64,000 nt of DNA from contig CAINOH010000009.1 of the NCBI GenBank assembly GCA_903851445.1, forward strand, positions 387,784 to 451,783, in the 5' to 3' direction. Shown here piece by piece: positions 31,101 through 38,649 of the stretch (its first letter is position 1; every line of letters starts with the position of its first letter). Position numbers and translations under genes: made by a program. The notes under the pieces were generated by a model, which saw nothing but the letters and a program-made list of their open reading frames with translations, was not told the origin of the DNA and did no database searches. The DNA comes from an uncultured Microcaldota archaeon (GTDB lineage Archaea > Micrarchaeota > Micrarchaeia > Norongarragalinales > CAINOH01).

Positions 31101-31460
31101 ATGCTCAAGGAAAGGCACAGGACGCTGTTGAAAGTATATCATCGGATGCACAAGCACCGCCAGGAGTGGTTCTCGCCCAACGTGCGCTATGCGGCAATGA
31201 TAGCCTGCGTCATAATCATCACCCTGATGTACAACTACTTTGAGGCCAACTACGCAGTCGCAATCACCGAGGCCTCCGGCAGGGTCGTGACCGTGTCCGG
31301 CCTTCTGTTCAACGCGTTCATCGCAGGCGCGGTGTTCGGCGCTGCCGTGTTCATAGTCATAGTCGAAGGCGAGTATTTCTTCGGCCTGCGAAAGAGGGTT
31401 TATGCCCAGCTTGCAGAGTCCGGCAAGGCAAGGCCTGCCGCAAGGAGGAAGCAGCGGTGA
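31101..31460 (+). CDS. Unknown membrane protein, cluster gene 4
   Basis: 119 residues from ATG 31101, behind GTGATGATTGTT; the GTG at 31089 is part of the ribosome-binding site. Strongly basic amphipathic N-terminus (LKERHRTLLKVYHRMHKHRQEW), two membrane helices (about 32-50 and 70-95) and a basic C-terminus. Not recognised. Its TGA overlaps the next ATG by one base (TGATG), implying translational coupling. Confidence 0.6.
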   Translation: MLKERHRTLLKVYHRMHKHRQEWFSPNVRYAAMIACVIIITLMYNYFEANYAVAITEASGRVVTVSGLLFNAFIAGAVFGAAVFIVIVEGEYFFGLRKRVYAQLAESGKARPAARRKQR

Positions 31461-31690
31461 TGTTCAATTTCTGGGACGACTTCGGCATCGTCGCCCTCAT
31501 ACTGGTGTTCTTCGGTCTTTACAACCTGCTTTCGGACGGCGTCATCAAGTCGCGCTTTCTTGCCCTCATCGTGACCATACTCGTGATTTACTTAGTGGTG
31601 GTACCCTACGACTGGTTCCGCTACCTTCTGTTCGCAGTCCTGTTCCTCGGAGGCGCGCTTGCAAAAATCAAGCCTGCCGAGTGGTTCTAG
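31460..31690 (+). CDS. Unknown small membrane protein, cluster gene 5
   Basis: 76 residues starting MFNFWDDFGIVALILVFFGL. Three hydrophobic segments with almost no soluble part. It overlaps gene 4 by one base. Note the recurring N-terminal pattern F-x-D-D followed by an aromatic hydrophobic helix, also present in gene 3, which may point to a shared origin. Not recognised. Confidence 0.55.
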   Translation: MFNFWDDFGIVALILVFFGLYNLLSDGVIKSRFLALIVTILVIYLVVVPYDWFRYLLFAVLFLGGALAKIKPAEWF

Positions 31691-31719
31691 GGCAGTCGTT
31701 TTCCAAAGCGTGAGATGCG

Positions 31720-32004
31720 ATGATTGACTTTACTAACCTCTTTCTCGTCTTCCTAATGATATTCGCAGTCAGCGCCAACAGGCTCGAGATTGCCGGCGCG
31801 ATATTCATCCTCCTGCTCGTCCTTGCAAAGGACAAGGCGCTCATACTGGTGGCAATAGTCGGAGCTGCCATCGCGCTGAGCGTGCTGCTTGGCGGGGAAA
31901 TCAATCCCCTAGTGGTCGGCGGCGGGTTGCTGCTCGTGCTGATAATCCTTGTAAAGGACGACCCGGCCAGCGCAGGTCCGCAGGGATATTACCCGCAAGG
32001 ATGA
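31720..32004 (+). CDS. Unknown small membrane protein, cluster gene 6
   Basis: 94 residues. MIDFTNLFLVFLMIFAVSAN starts the first helix; three membrane helices in all, with short Lys/Asp loops, ending in a Pro/Gly-rich tail (PASAGPQGYYPQG) likely exposed on one face. Its stop overlaps an ATG of gene 7. Unrecognised. Confidence 0.55.
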   Translation: MIDFTNLFLVFLMIFAVSANRLEIAGAIFILLLVLAKDKALILVAIVGAAIALSVLLGGEINPLVVGGGLLLVLIILVKDDPASAGPQGYYPQG

Positions 32005-32015
32005 AAGGTGGTTTC

Positions 32016-32363
32016 ATGAACACGCTCACGTTGGTTGTCCTTGGAGTCGTCGCCTGGGTTTTCTTCCTCTCAGGCTCAAGCTTCCTTTTCCTGCTCTCTC
32101 TTGCGGTGCTTTTGCTTTACTCGCTTGTCGAAGTCGGCGGCCACGAACGCGACCATCATCACCACGAGCAGACGGGACGGAGCGGCGACCCTGGCGGCAG
32201 CGGCGCGACGATGGACAACGCAGCCGGCACCCTGGGCAACATAGTCAACGTAATCGGCGCCATCTTCGGCAAGCTCTTCGTCTGGGCGTTCAAGGGAGAG
32301 AAGAAGGCTGAAGAGAAGAAGGCCGAGTCGCAGAAGCTTGAAATCACGCTGAGGAAGCGCTAG
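32016..32363 (+). CDS. Unknown membrane protein with His-rich loop, cluster gene 7
   Basis: 115 residues from ATG 32016, 5 bases after GGTGG; an ATG at 32001 is less likely since it encodes the ribosome-binding site. One or two N-terminal membrane helices (residues 3-38), then GGHERDHHHHEQTGRSGDP, a possible metal-binding patch, an apolar helix (NIVNVIGAIFGKLFVWAFKG) and a Lys/Glu-rich tail. Last gene of the cluster. Unrecognised. Confidence 0.58.
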   Translation: MNTLTLVVLGVVAWVFFLSGSSFLFLLSLAVLLLYSLVEVGGHERDHHHHEQTGRSGDPGGSGATMDNAAGTLGNIVNVIGAIFGKLFVWAFKGEKKAEEKKAESQKLEITLRKR

Positions 32364-32389
32364 TGCTGGCAAGCAAGATAATTGCTTAG

Positions 32390-32428
32390 TATGACTTCGC
32401 AAAATACGCCGTGACTTTGGCGGGTTTT
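32390..32428 (-). repeat. Duplicated 3' end of proS (distal copy)
   Basis: 32 bases identical to 32832-32863, the last codons of proS, with 5 of the next 7 bases also matching; offset 442. Read on the minus strand it encodes E-K-P-A-K-V-T-A-Y-F-A-K-S-Y then TAA. All differences from the real proS end inside the K-P to stop segment are synonymous (AAA/AAG, CCC/CCG, TAC/TAT, TAA/TGA). It looks like a second proS allele fragment left by integration or recombination. Confidence 0.85.
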
Positions 32429-32432
32429 TCAC

Positions 32433-32810
32433 TCATCGAAGACGGCGCCTTGTCAGTGCAATTCTCGCCTGGGCATTGCCCTTCATTTCCCTAAGGTGCT
32501 CCTTCAGGTGCGTCTCGTAGATTTTGTCCAGCATCCCTAGGGACTGCTCTCGGAGCATGTTGCGTATGAACACGCTTGCGGGATCCGCCGCCTTTGGCGT
32601 GCTCTCTATCAGGTGCAGGCCGTTGATGTTGGCCTCAAGCACATCCAGATTGTACTTTCTCATTGCCAGGTATTTGTCGTAGCTTTTTCCAGTTTCCCCG
32701 TTTTTTGGAAGCCAGAGGAGATCCTCTTGGTCAAGCTGCCGCCTTGCGCGCGCAAGCCGAGATTTCCATTCCCTGACTATTGCAGTTTTCTTTGCCGGTA
32801 TGGATTTCAT
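32433..32810 (-). CDS. Hypothetical protein enclosed by proS 3'-end repeats
   Basis: 125 residues, very basic and helical (REWKSRLARARRQLDQED near the start, RIALTRRRLR at the end), with no membrane helix and no known domain. The gene lies exactly between the two copies of the proS terminus, so it appears to be the only cargo of a 442-bp inserted unit. It could bind nucleic acid, judging only from charge. It is read in the same direction as proS and starts 17 bases after its stop. Confidence 0.6.
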   Translation of the reverse strand: MKSIPAKKTAIVREWKSRLARARRQLDQEDLLWLPKNGETGKSYDKYLAMRKYNLDVLEANINGLHLIESTPKAADPASVFIRNMLREQSLGMLDKIYETHLKEHLREMKGNAQARIALTRRRLR

Positions 32811-32827
32811 AGGCCTAATGGATTACC

Positions 32828-34267
32828 TCAATATGACTTCGCAAAATACGCCGTGACTTTGGCCGGCTTTCCGCAGTGGCCGCACGCCTTGTGCTTTGGC
32901 TTGTGGTCGTCAAAGGAAATGAGCCGCACCGTCGCGGTGGTTTCCTTGTTAATCGTCTCCTCGCACTCGCGCTCGTCGCAGAAGCTCATTCTCACGAAGC
33001 CCTTCTTGTCCTCAAGTGCCTTCTTGAACTCCCCGTAGTCCTTTGCGTCGCTTATGCGCTCGTCGCGGGACTTCTTGGCCTTCTCGAAAAGCTGGTGCTG
33101 CATCTTCTCAAGCTCGTCCTCAACCGACTTTTCAAGGCCTTCCTTTGCAACCGAGTTCTTCTGGCCCGTGTCGCGGCGCACCATCATCACCGCGTCCTTT
33201 TCAATGTCCTTCAGGCCGATCTCAAGCCGCAGGGGCACGCCCTTGAGCTCCCACTCGTTGTACTTCCAGCCGGCTGACTTGTCGTCGCGGTCGTCAAGCT
33301 TGACTGAAATCCCGGCCGCCTTGAGCTTTGCGTAGATTCCCTCGCAGTATTTTGCGACCTTCTTTGCGTCCTCGGGCTTTGAGTATGCAATCGGGATGAT
33401 TACGACCTTGAGCGGCGCGACACGCGGCGGTATGACAACTCCCTTGTCGTCTCCGTGCACCATTATCATCGCGCCGATTACGCGCGTTGACATCCCCCAC
33501 GAGGCCTGCCAGGCGTACTGCTCGGTCTCGTCCTTGTCCTTGAACCGTATCCCGAACGCCTTTGCAAAGTTCTGGCCAAGGTTGTGCGAAGTGGCCGATT
33601 GCAGGGCCTTGCCATCCGGCATCAGCGCCTCGCAGGTCGTGGTGTATAGCGCGCCGGCAAACTTCTCGCCGTCGCTCTTCTTGCCGATAAGCACGGGAAC
33701 CGCGAGGTATTCCTCAAGGATCTTCTTGTAAAAGCCGAGTATGAGCATGACCTCGGCATCGGCCTCCTCCTTGGTCGCGTGAACGGTGTGCCCTTCCTGC
33801 CACGGGACCTCGCGCGTGCGGATGAACGGCTTTGTCGCCTTGGTCTCCCAGCGCACTACCGTGCACCACTGGTTGAGGAGCAACGGCAAGTCGCGGTGCG
33901 AGTGTATCCATTTTGCGTAGCTTTCGTACATTATGGTCTCGGATGTGGGCCTGATTGCAAGCGGCTCGGAAAGCTCGGTGTCGCCTCCCCTGGTCACCCA
34001 CGCAACTTCCGGGGTGAATCCGGCGAAGTGCTCGGCCTCCTTGGTAAGCAGGCTCTTTGGGATGAAAAGGGGAAAGAGCGCGTTCCTGTGGCCGATTGCC
34101 TTTATCATCGCGTTGAACGCTTCCTGGATGGCCTCCCAGACGCCGTACGCGTTCTCGCGAACAACCATGCAGCCCTGTATGGATGAGTAGTCCGCCATCT
34201 CGCTTTTCTGCACGACTTCGGCATACCAGTCGGAAAAATTCTTTTCCTTCGAGTTTTCAAGAGCCAT
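32828..34267 (-). CDS. proS: Prolyl-tRNA synthetase, archaeal/eukaryotic type
   Basis: 479 residues from ATG 34267. Class II core: ALFPLFIPKSLLTKEAEHFAGF, motif 2 TVVRWETKATKPFIRTREVPWQEGHT, and SHNLGQNFAKAFGIRF. The anticodon-binding domain follows (residues ~280-380), then the C-terminal zinc-type domain of the archaeal form, with CDERECE and CGHCGKPAKVTAYFAKSY. It charges tRNA-Pro, two of which are encoded in this window. Its last ~13 codons are duplicated at 32390. Confidence 0.95.
   Translation of the reverse strand: MALENSKEKNFSDWYAEVVQKSEMADYSSIQGCMVVRENAYGVWEAIQEAFNAMIKAIGHRNALFPLFIPKSLLTKEAEHFAGFTPEVAWVTRGGDTELSEPLAIRPTSETIMYESYAKWIHSHRDLPLLLNQWCTVVRWETKATKPFIRTREVPWQEGHTVHATKEEADAEVMLILGFYKKILEEYLAVPVLIGKKSDGEKFAGALYTTTCEALMPDGKALQSATSHNLGQNFAKAFGIRFKDKDETEQYAWQASWGMSTRVIGAMIMVHGDDKGVVIPPRVAPLKVVIIPIAYSKPEDAKKVAKYCEGIYAKLKAAGISVKLDDRDDKSAGWKYNEWELKGVPLRLEIGLKDIEKDAVMMVRRDTGQKNSVAKEGLEKSVEDELEKMQHQLFEKAKKSRDERISDAKDYGEFKKALEDKKGFVRMSFCDERECEETINKETTATVRLISFDDHKPKHKACGHCGKPAKVTAYFAKSY
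32832..32870 (-). repeat. Duplicated 3' end of proS (in-gene copy)
   Basis: The functional proS C-terminus (G-K-P-A-K-V-T-A-Y-F-A-K-S-Y, TGA). It matches 32390-32428 at 37 of 39 positions, including a perfect 32-base run. The two copies are direct repeats 442 bp apart and bracket one orphan gene. Confidence 0.85.
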
Positions 34268-34436
34268 TGGAGTAAGAGTCACCGTTAGTGTTGAATCCTT
34301 TTGGACTTGGAAGGAATAAAAATCAGCCGCAAACTTGGCCGCCCCGGCCGCCGCATTTTTTCAGTCCGGTTCTTATAATTTCGCTTCCAATTTGTCTTGC
34401 TAATATACTATTCCGCTTTCTTTTTGGTGATATGAT

Positions 34437-35294
34437 TTGACGACCAAGCAAGCAGCCTCAAAGCCTATTCTTAAGATAACTCGCATCGAAAGCCTAGCTG
34501 GCGTGTTCCCTCCGCAAGTGGAAAAAAAGCCGAATAGCGTTGCCGTGATAGTAACGCACAGCAAGTCGCAAGCGCACGAGGACGGCTGCGGCGCCCTAGG
34601 CCACCTCAACCCGCACCACGCACAGCACGGGGTTGACGAGCTGTTTGCCGGGCTGGATGCGCACAGCGTTATTCCCGAAGACTATTTCGGCCTGTCCAAG
34701 GAGGAGCTGGTGGCGGTAGTACTGTCGGTCAACTTCGAGGAGAGCGCCACAGAGCGCGCAAAGAACCTTGCCAAGGCATACGACTCCAACGTTCCAGTAG
34801 TGTATGCATCGGTGGGACACGAGGATGGCTCGATGAAAGTATTTTCACAGAACCTTGAACTGCTGGACCCGAAGGGAACCATTTATGCGAGCGGGTCAAT
34901 ATGCTCCGATGCAAGGGTGGACCCCGCGTTTGTGGAAAAGGCGCTGCTCTGCGCAATGCAAGGCCGCACTTGCGGCATCCACAGGGAACTTGTCGCGAAA
35001 AACCCCCAGACACAGCAGCCTTCGCAAATCCTGGTCTATGGTGCGGATACTGTCCTGCCCTACAACCAAAAGGGCGAGGTCTTCAAAGTCAGCGTCAACT
35101 CGGACAACGACCTGCTCAAGCAGCTCCTGTCGATTGCATATGCAATCTCAAGTTTCGGGCCTTTCGGCCACGGGCCCAAGTCACTGTCGCGGATAACGCT
35201 CGTTGGCCTGTCGGCAAGGGCGGAGCTTGAGATACGCAAGCGCCTTGTGGGCGTCAAGGGAATAGATATAACCGACGGAAACGCAATTGCATAA
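34437..35294 (+). CDS. Unknown protein with carbonic-anhydrase-like Cys/His motifs in reversed order
   Basis: 285 residues from TTG 34437, 5 bases after GGTGATA; the ATG at 34432 is immediately closed by a stop. Residues ~40-60 read [19 protein letters not shown] and residues ~153-162 read [11 protein letters not shown]. These recall the H-x-x-C-G and C-x-D-x-R zinc motifs of beta-carbonic anhydrases, but in the opposite order. No family is firmly recognised. It is followed 20 bases later by phosphoglycerate mutase. A zinc enzyme is only a suggestion. Confidence 0.55.
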   Translation: MTTKQAASKPILKITRIESLAGVFPPQVEKKPNSVAVIVTHSKSQAHEDGCGALGHLNPHHAQHGVDELFAGLDAHSVIPEDYFGLSKEELVAVVLSVNFEESATERAKNLAKAYDSNVPVVYASVGHEDGSMKVFSQNLELLDPKGTIYASGSICSDARVDPAFVEKALLCAMQGRTCGIHRELVAKNPQTQQPSQILVYGADTVLPYNQKGEVFKVSVNSDNDLLKQLLSIAYAISSFGPFGHGPKSLSRITLVGLSARAELEIRKRLVGVKGIDITDGNAIA

Positions 35295-35314
35295 TTAGGG
35301 TGCTTGGGGCTTTC

Positions 35315-36067
35315 ATGAAAAAACTCGTCCTGCTTCGCCACGGCGAAAGCGTGTGGAACAGGGAAAACCGCTTCACCGGCTGGACCGACGTCGACCTTTC
35401 GGAAAAGGGAGTGGAGGAGGCCAAGGCAGCCGGCGCTTTGCTCAAACAGAAAGGCTACTCCTTCGACATCGCCTACACTTCGGTCCTTCTCCGTGCAACG
35501 CGCACGCTTGACCTGGTCCTTTCGCAAATGGGCTTGATCGGAATTCCGATAGTCAAGTCTTGGCGGCTAAACGAGCGGCACTACGGAGCTCTGCAAGGAT
35601 TAAACAAGTCCGAGATGGCTGCAAAGTACGGCGAGGCGCAGGTCAAGATTTGGCGCAGAAGCTACGACACGCGGCCTCCTGCCCTTACAAAGGACGACCC
35701 GCGCTATAATGGAAGCGACCCGCTCTACAAGGAGCTTACGCCAGGGCAGATTCCGCTTGCCGAGTGCCTTAAGGACAACGTCGCCCGCACGCTCCCCTTC
35801 TGGAAATCCGACATCGCGCCCGCAATCAGGAAAGGAAAGCGCGTCCTCATAGCGGCCCACGGCAACAGCCTGCGCGCCCTGGTGAAATACCTGGACAACG
35901 TTCCCGACTCGGAAATCACCGAGCTGAACATCCCAACAGGAATCCCGCTCGTGTACGAGCTTGACGACGAGACGCTCAAGCCGGTTAGGCACTACTACCT
36001 CGGCGACCCTGCGGCAATCGCGGCCGCGATGGAAAAAGTTGCGAGCCAGGGAAAGGCTAAGAAGTAG
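35315..36067 (+). CDS. gpmA: 2,3-bisphosphoglycerate-dependent phosphoglycerate mutase
   Basis: 250 residues from ATG 35315. Active-site motif [20 protein letters not shown] (catalytic His) and the second His in [17 protein letters not shown]; also [16 protein letters not shown] and [11 protein letters not shown]. This is the bacterial/eukaryotic-style dPGM, which interconverts 3- and 2-phosphoglycerate in the lower glycolytic/gluconeogenic path. Most archaea use cofactor-independent enzymes, so this copy suggests acquisition from bacteria. Confidence 0.94.
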   Translation: MKKLVLLRHGESVWNRENRFTGWTDVDLSEKGVEEAKAAGALLKQKGYSFDIAYTSVLLRATRTLDLVLSQMGLIGIPIVKSWRLNERHYGALQGLNKSEMAAKYGEAQVKIWRRSYDTRPPALTKDDPRYNGSDPLYKELTPGQIPLAECLKDNVARTLPFWKSDIAPAIRKGKRVLIAAHGNSLRALVKYLDNVPDSEITELNIPTGIPLVYELDDETLKPVRHYYLGDPAAIAAAMEKVASQGKAKK

Positions 36068-36108
36068 GTTTTTAACTTTCAATCATTCAGTTTACCTAGG
36101 TGAAGTTC

Positions 36109-36621
36109 TTGGAGATCAATGCAAGTATTCACAGAATTGCAAAGGGGTTGGGCGCAGAAGCAGAAGTAACCTTCAGGCCTAAAATAAATTCTTGGGTAAA
36201 GGGCGATTATTATCATGAAAAGATTGACGGGATAGAGGCGGAATCTGACCACCGGTTTTCCTTTAAGAAAGCCGAAGACGCAAAGACTTTTTTACATAAA
36301 ATTGCCGCTAAACACGGCGTAGCTCCATTCGAAGGGGCGCCATGGAAGATTGCAACAGAATCAGAAGGAAAAGTGGTGAGAATCGAAGGCCTGCCGGTTT
36401 TTCTTGATGAAAGTTTGCGACGTAAGCTAGTCATACCCAAAACTGTTAAAACCGGTAAGGATTTGATACTGACCATCGCAAGCGAGTTCTCCTCAAAAAC
36501 ACTCAGAGCCCTGCGCGAGAAAGGCGGACTTATGCATCCCGACAATCCTGATGGAATTCCTCGGGTCTATAACCAGATATTGAATAAAGAGTTCAACAAA
36601 CAAATGCGGGCCTCAAAATAG
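36109..36621 (+). CDS. Hypothetical protein, AT-richer than surroundings
   Basis: 170 residues from TTG 36109, 5 bases after AGGTGA; a GTG at 36100 within that site is the other option. Mixed alpha/beta soluble protein, not recognised (KINSWVKGDYYHEKIDGIEAESDHRFSF, then KTLRALREKGGLMHPDNPDG). Codon usage is visibly AT-richer than in gpmA or uppS on either side, a sign of recent transfer. No catalytic motif is evident. Confidence 0.55.
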   Translation: MEINASIHRIAKGLGAEAEVTFRPKINSWVKGDYYHEKIDGIEAESDHRFSFKKAEDAKTFLHKIAAKHGVAPFEGAPWKIATESEGKVVRIEGLPVFLDESLRRKLVIPKTVKTGKDLILTIASEFSSKTLRALREKGGLMHPDNPDGIPRVYNQILNKEFNKQMRASK

Positions 36622-36642
36622 TGGTTTTCGAGGCTCCTTTTT

Positions 36643-37347
36643 TTATTTCCCGAACTTCCTGTCCGTCGAGTCGTAGAACGCTACCGCGTCCTCGAAATCG
36701 GCCTTGGAAAATTCCGGCCAGAGCTTGGGCGAGAAGAAGAGCTCGGAGTAGACCGTCTGCCAGGGCATCATCCCCGAAAGCCTGTGCGAGTCGCCGGTGC
36801 GGATGAGAAGGTCGGGAGATTCGCGCAGGTAAAGGTATTTTTCGAATTCGGATTCGGTAAGCGAGTTGGCGCGTACCTTGTCGGATGCGATGTCCGCTGC
36901 AAGCCTCTGGGCAGCATTCAGGAGTTCGTCGCGTCCGCTGTAGGCAATCCCCATGTTGAGTGCAAGCCCGCCCCGGCGCTCGGGGTACATGTCCTCGACC
37001 TTTGCAAACATGCGGTTAAGCTCGTCCGGGAGCAGCTCGCGCTTTCCAAAGAACTTGACCGTGACCTCGTTGTCCTTGTAAACCTTGGAGTCGAGCACGC
37101 GCTGGGCGTGCGACTTCATGAGTCGAAAGAGAAGCGAAAGCTCGTCAGAGGAGCGCTTCGAGAAGTTGTCAAGCGAGAGCGCCCAGTAAGTCAGCGTCTT
37201 TATGCCAGAGTCGCCGCACCAGTGGATTACGTCCTCGGACTTACGAAAGCCCGCAAGGTAGGCCTGCTCTACTGCAATGTTGTTCTTTTGCGCGTAGCGC
37301 CGGTTCCCGTCAGGGATGATTGCCAGGCTTGAAAGTGTCTTGTGCAT
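36643..37347 (-). CDS. uppS: cis-Prenyltransferase (undecaprenyl diphosphate synthase family)
   Basis: 234 residues. Starts SSLAIIPDGNRRYAQKN, the D-G-N-R-R active-site motif. Later it has TYWALSLDNFSKRSSDEL and the C-terminal RTGDSHRLSGMMPWQTVYSELFF. It builds the long-chain polyprenyl phosphate carrier used for protein glycosylation and surface glycans. UppP, which recycles the same carrier, is encoded at 39775. Oriented opposite to its neighbours. Confidence 0.94.
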   Translation of the reverse strand: MHKTLSSLAIIPDGNRRYAQKNNIAVEQAYLAGFRKSEDVIHWCGDSGIKTLTYWALSLDNFSKRSSDELSLLFRLMKSHAQRVLDSKVYKDNEVTVKFFGKRELLPDELNRMFAKVEDMYPERRGGLALNMGIAYSGRDELLNAAQRLAADIASDKVRANSLTESEFEKYLYLRESPDLLIRTGDSHRLSGMMPWQTVYSELFFSPKLWPEFSKADFEDAVAFYDSTDRKFGK

Positions 37348-37408
37348 CAGTATTGCCCTTGCTTTCCGGCGATATGCTGATTAACCGGTACCATAGCTAT
37401 TATTTCAT

Positions 37409-37789
37409 ATGGCTAAAATATTTATTGGAAAGGCGAAAAAGGGCCAAAAGTCGTTCCAAACAGATGTTGCGGACTCCATATATGCCCGGGCATTGGGCAT
37501 AATGTGGCAGGGCACGCCCCTTCGCAAGCCATTCAACAGGCCGCTTTTCTTTGCGTTCAAACGCGAGGCAACCGGCTTAAACTCAACCCACTCGCTATTT
37601 TGCTTCGTGCCCTACGACGCGATCTTTGTGGGCTCCGACTGGAAGGTCACCGAAGTGATGGCCTCCATTCCCGGGTGGCTGTTCTGGATTGTCCCAAGAA
37701 GGCCGTTCAAGTATCTTATAGAGATGCCGGCTGGGTGGGCAAAAAAATACGGCCTGAAGCCCGGAATCGAGGTTTCATTGAGGCAATAG
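37409..37789 (+). CDS. DUF192-family protein
   Basis: 126 residues. The pattern ARALGIMWQGTPLRKP, PLFFAFKREA and HSLFCFVPYDAIFVGSDWKVTEV matches DUF192, followed by YLIEMPAGWAKKYGLKPG. Members are small beta-rich proteins of unknown function, often near secreted proteins. No signal peptide here, so it is probably cytoplasmic or released by another route. Confidence 0.82.
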   Translation: MAKIFIGKAKKGQKSFQTDVADSIYARALGIMWQGTPLRKPFNRPLFFAFKREATGLNSTHSLFCFVPYDAIFVGSDWKVTEVMASIPGWLFWIVPRRPFKYLIEMPAGWAKKYGLKPGIEVSLRQ

Positions 37790-37825
37790 GCACATGGCGT
37801 TGCGGGCAGAGAAGTATTTGTACGC

Positions 37826-38134
37826 CTAGCGGCTAGCGCAATAGTGCTTCTTGTGCGGCGGAAAGTGCGCCTTGCAGCTGCGGCAGTAGTGCATTTTCTT
37901 GAGCGGCTTGCCGTAGTTTGAGCAGACTATTATCTTGCAGTTCGTGTGGCCCTTGCCGTGCGCTTCCTTGGTGACCAGGCCGAGGCAGTTGCCCGTGCAG
38001 ACGTAGTAGACCGCAGGCTCGAAGAACAGCCTCTTTTGCATCCGGCGCAGCGGCACGGAGTGGGCCAGCATCCTTACGGGCTTGTGGCCAGGCTCGCGCT
38101 TTTGCGCGGCGCCGGCAGCCTTCGTCTTTTTCAT
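37826..38134 (-). CDS. Small zinc-ribbon protein
   Basis: 102 residues from ATG 38134 (MKKTKAAGAAQKREPGHKP); longer upstream starts overlap the next gene. Five Cys and several His in CTGNCLGLVTKEAHGKGHTN, CKIIVCSNYGK and HYCRSCKAHFPPHKKHYC suggest one or two zinc sites, reminiscent of small RNA- or ribosome-associated zinc ribbons. Basic throughout. Not recognised as a named family. Confidence 0.6.
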   Translation of the reverse strand: MKKTKAAGAAQKREPGHKPVRMLAHSVPLRRMQKRLFFEPAVYYVCTGNCLGLVTKEAHGKGHTNCKIIVCSNYGKPLKKMHYCRSCKAHFPPHKKHYCASR

Positions 38135-38156
38135 AACATCAAAACAACGGATTTTC

Positions 38157-38468
38157 TTAGTCTGCAAGGCAGACGAAGCCGTACAGCAGCACTTCAAGGC
38201 CGACAAAGAGTGCGGCGCGGTACGCGTCATAGCCGCCCATGCCGTATCCGACCAGTGTGCCGCCTATGAGCATGACCATCAGGCCCTTTACCTTCGGGAA
38301 GACGTTCATCCTCCTTGTTGGTTGCACTTCGTAGTTGACCGGTATTGCGCCTCGCTGCCTTGCAGCGGCCTTTTGCGGAGCCTTTGCCAAATGTCCATCA
38401 CCACTCTGCTTGTAGGGCTCATTCTGGCCCCGAAGGGTTACTTTTTCGGCGTTTAAGTCTTTTTGCAT
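38157..38468 (-). CDS. Unknown small membrane protein
   Basis: 103 residues. The N-terminal half is polar (RGQNEPYKQSGDGHLAKAPQ). Two hydrophobic helices at about 60-78 and 83-101 form a hairpin in the membrane (GLMVMLIGGTLVGYGMGGYDAYRAALFVG). It is upstream of the zinc-ribbon gene and in the same direction with a ~22-base gap, so they likely form an operon. Unrecognised. Confidence 0.55.
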   Translation of the reverse strand: MQKDLNAEKVTLRGQNEPYKQSGDGHLAKAPQKAAARQRGAIPVNYEVQPTRRMNVFPKVKGLMVMLIGGTLVGYGMGGYDAYRAALFVGLEVLLYGFVCLAD

Positions 38469-38528
38469 CCGCCTGCATTCTGGTTGGTATGCAATGATGC
38501 GGGTTCAATAGAACCCGGCCAAAAACAA

Positions 38529-38649
38529 CCGGTTTAAATATCACCTCGCAAGACTATTCTTTCTGCGGCCAGTTGGTCGGGCGCTATTTGGGGCCGCGCA
38601 CAGTTTAAACAAGATTTTCCAGACACCTGAATATTGGAGGTAGGTCATT
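38529..38649 (+). promoter_or_regulatory. Promoter and leader of the DsbA-like gene
   Basis: GGTTTAAATATC (about 38530-38541) is a strong TATA-like element. The leader contains a hairpin, GCGGCC against GGCCGC across a ~20-base loop (about 38564-38597). GGAGGTAGGT just before the TTG start is one of the strongest Shine-Dalgarno sites in the window. Confidence 0.5.
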
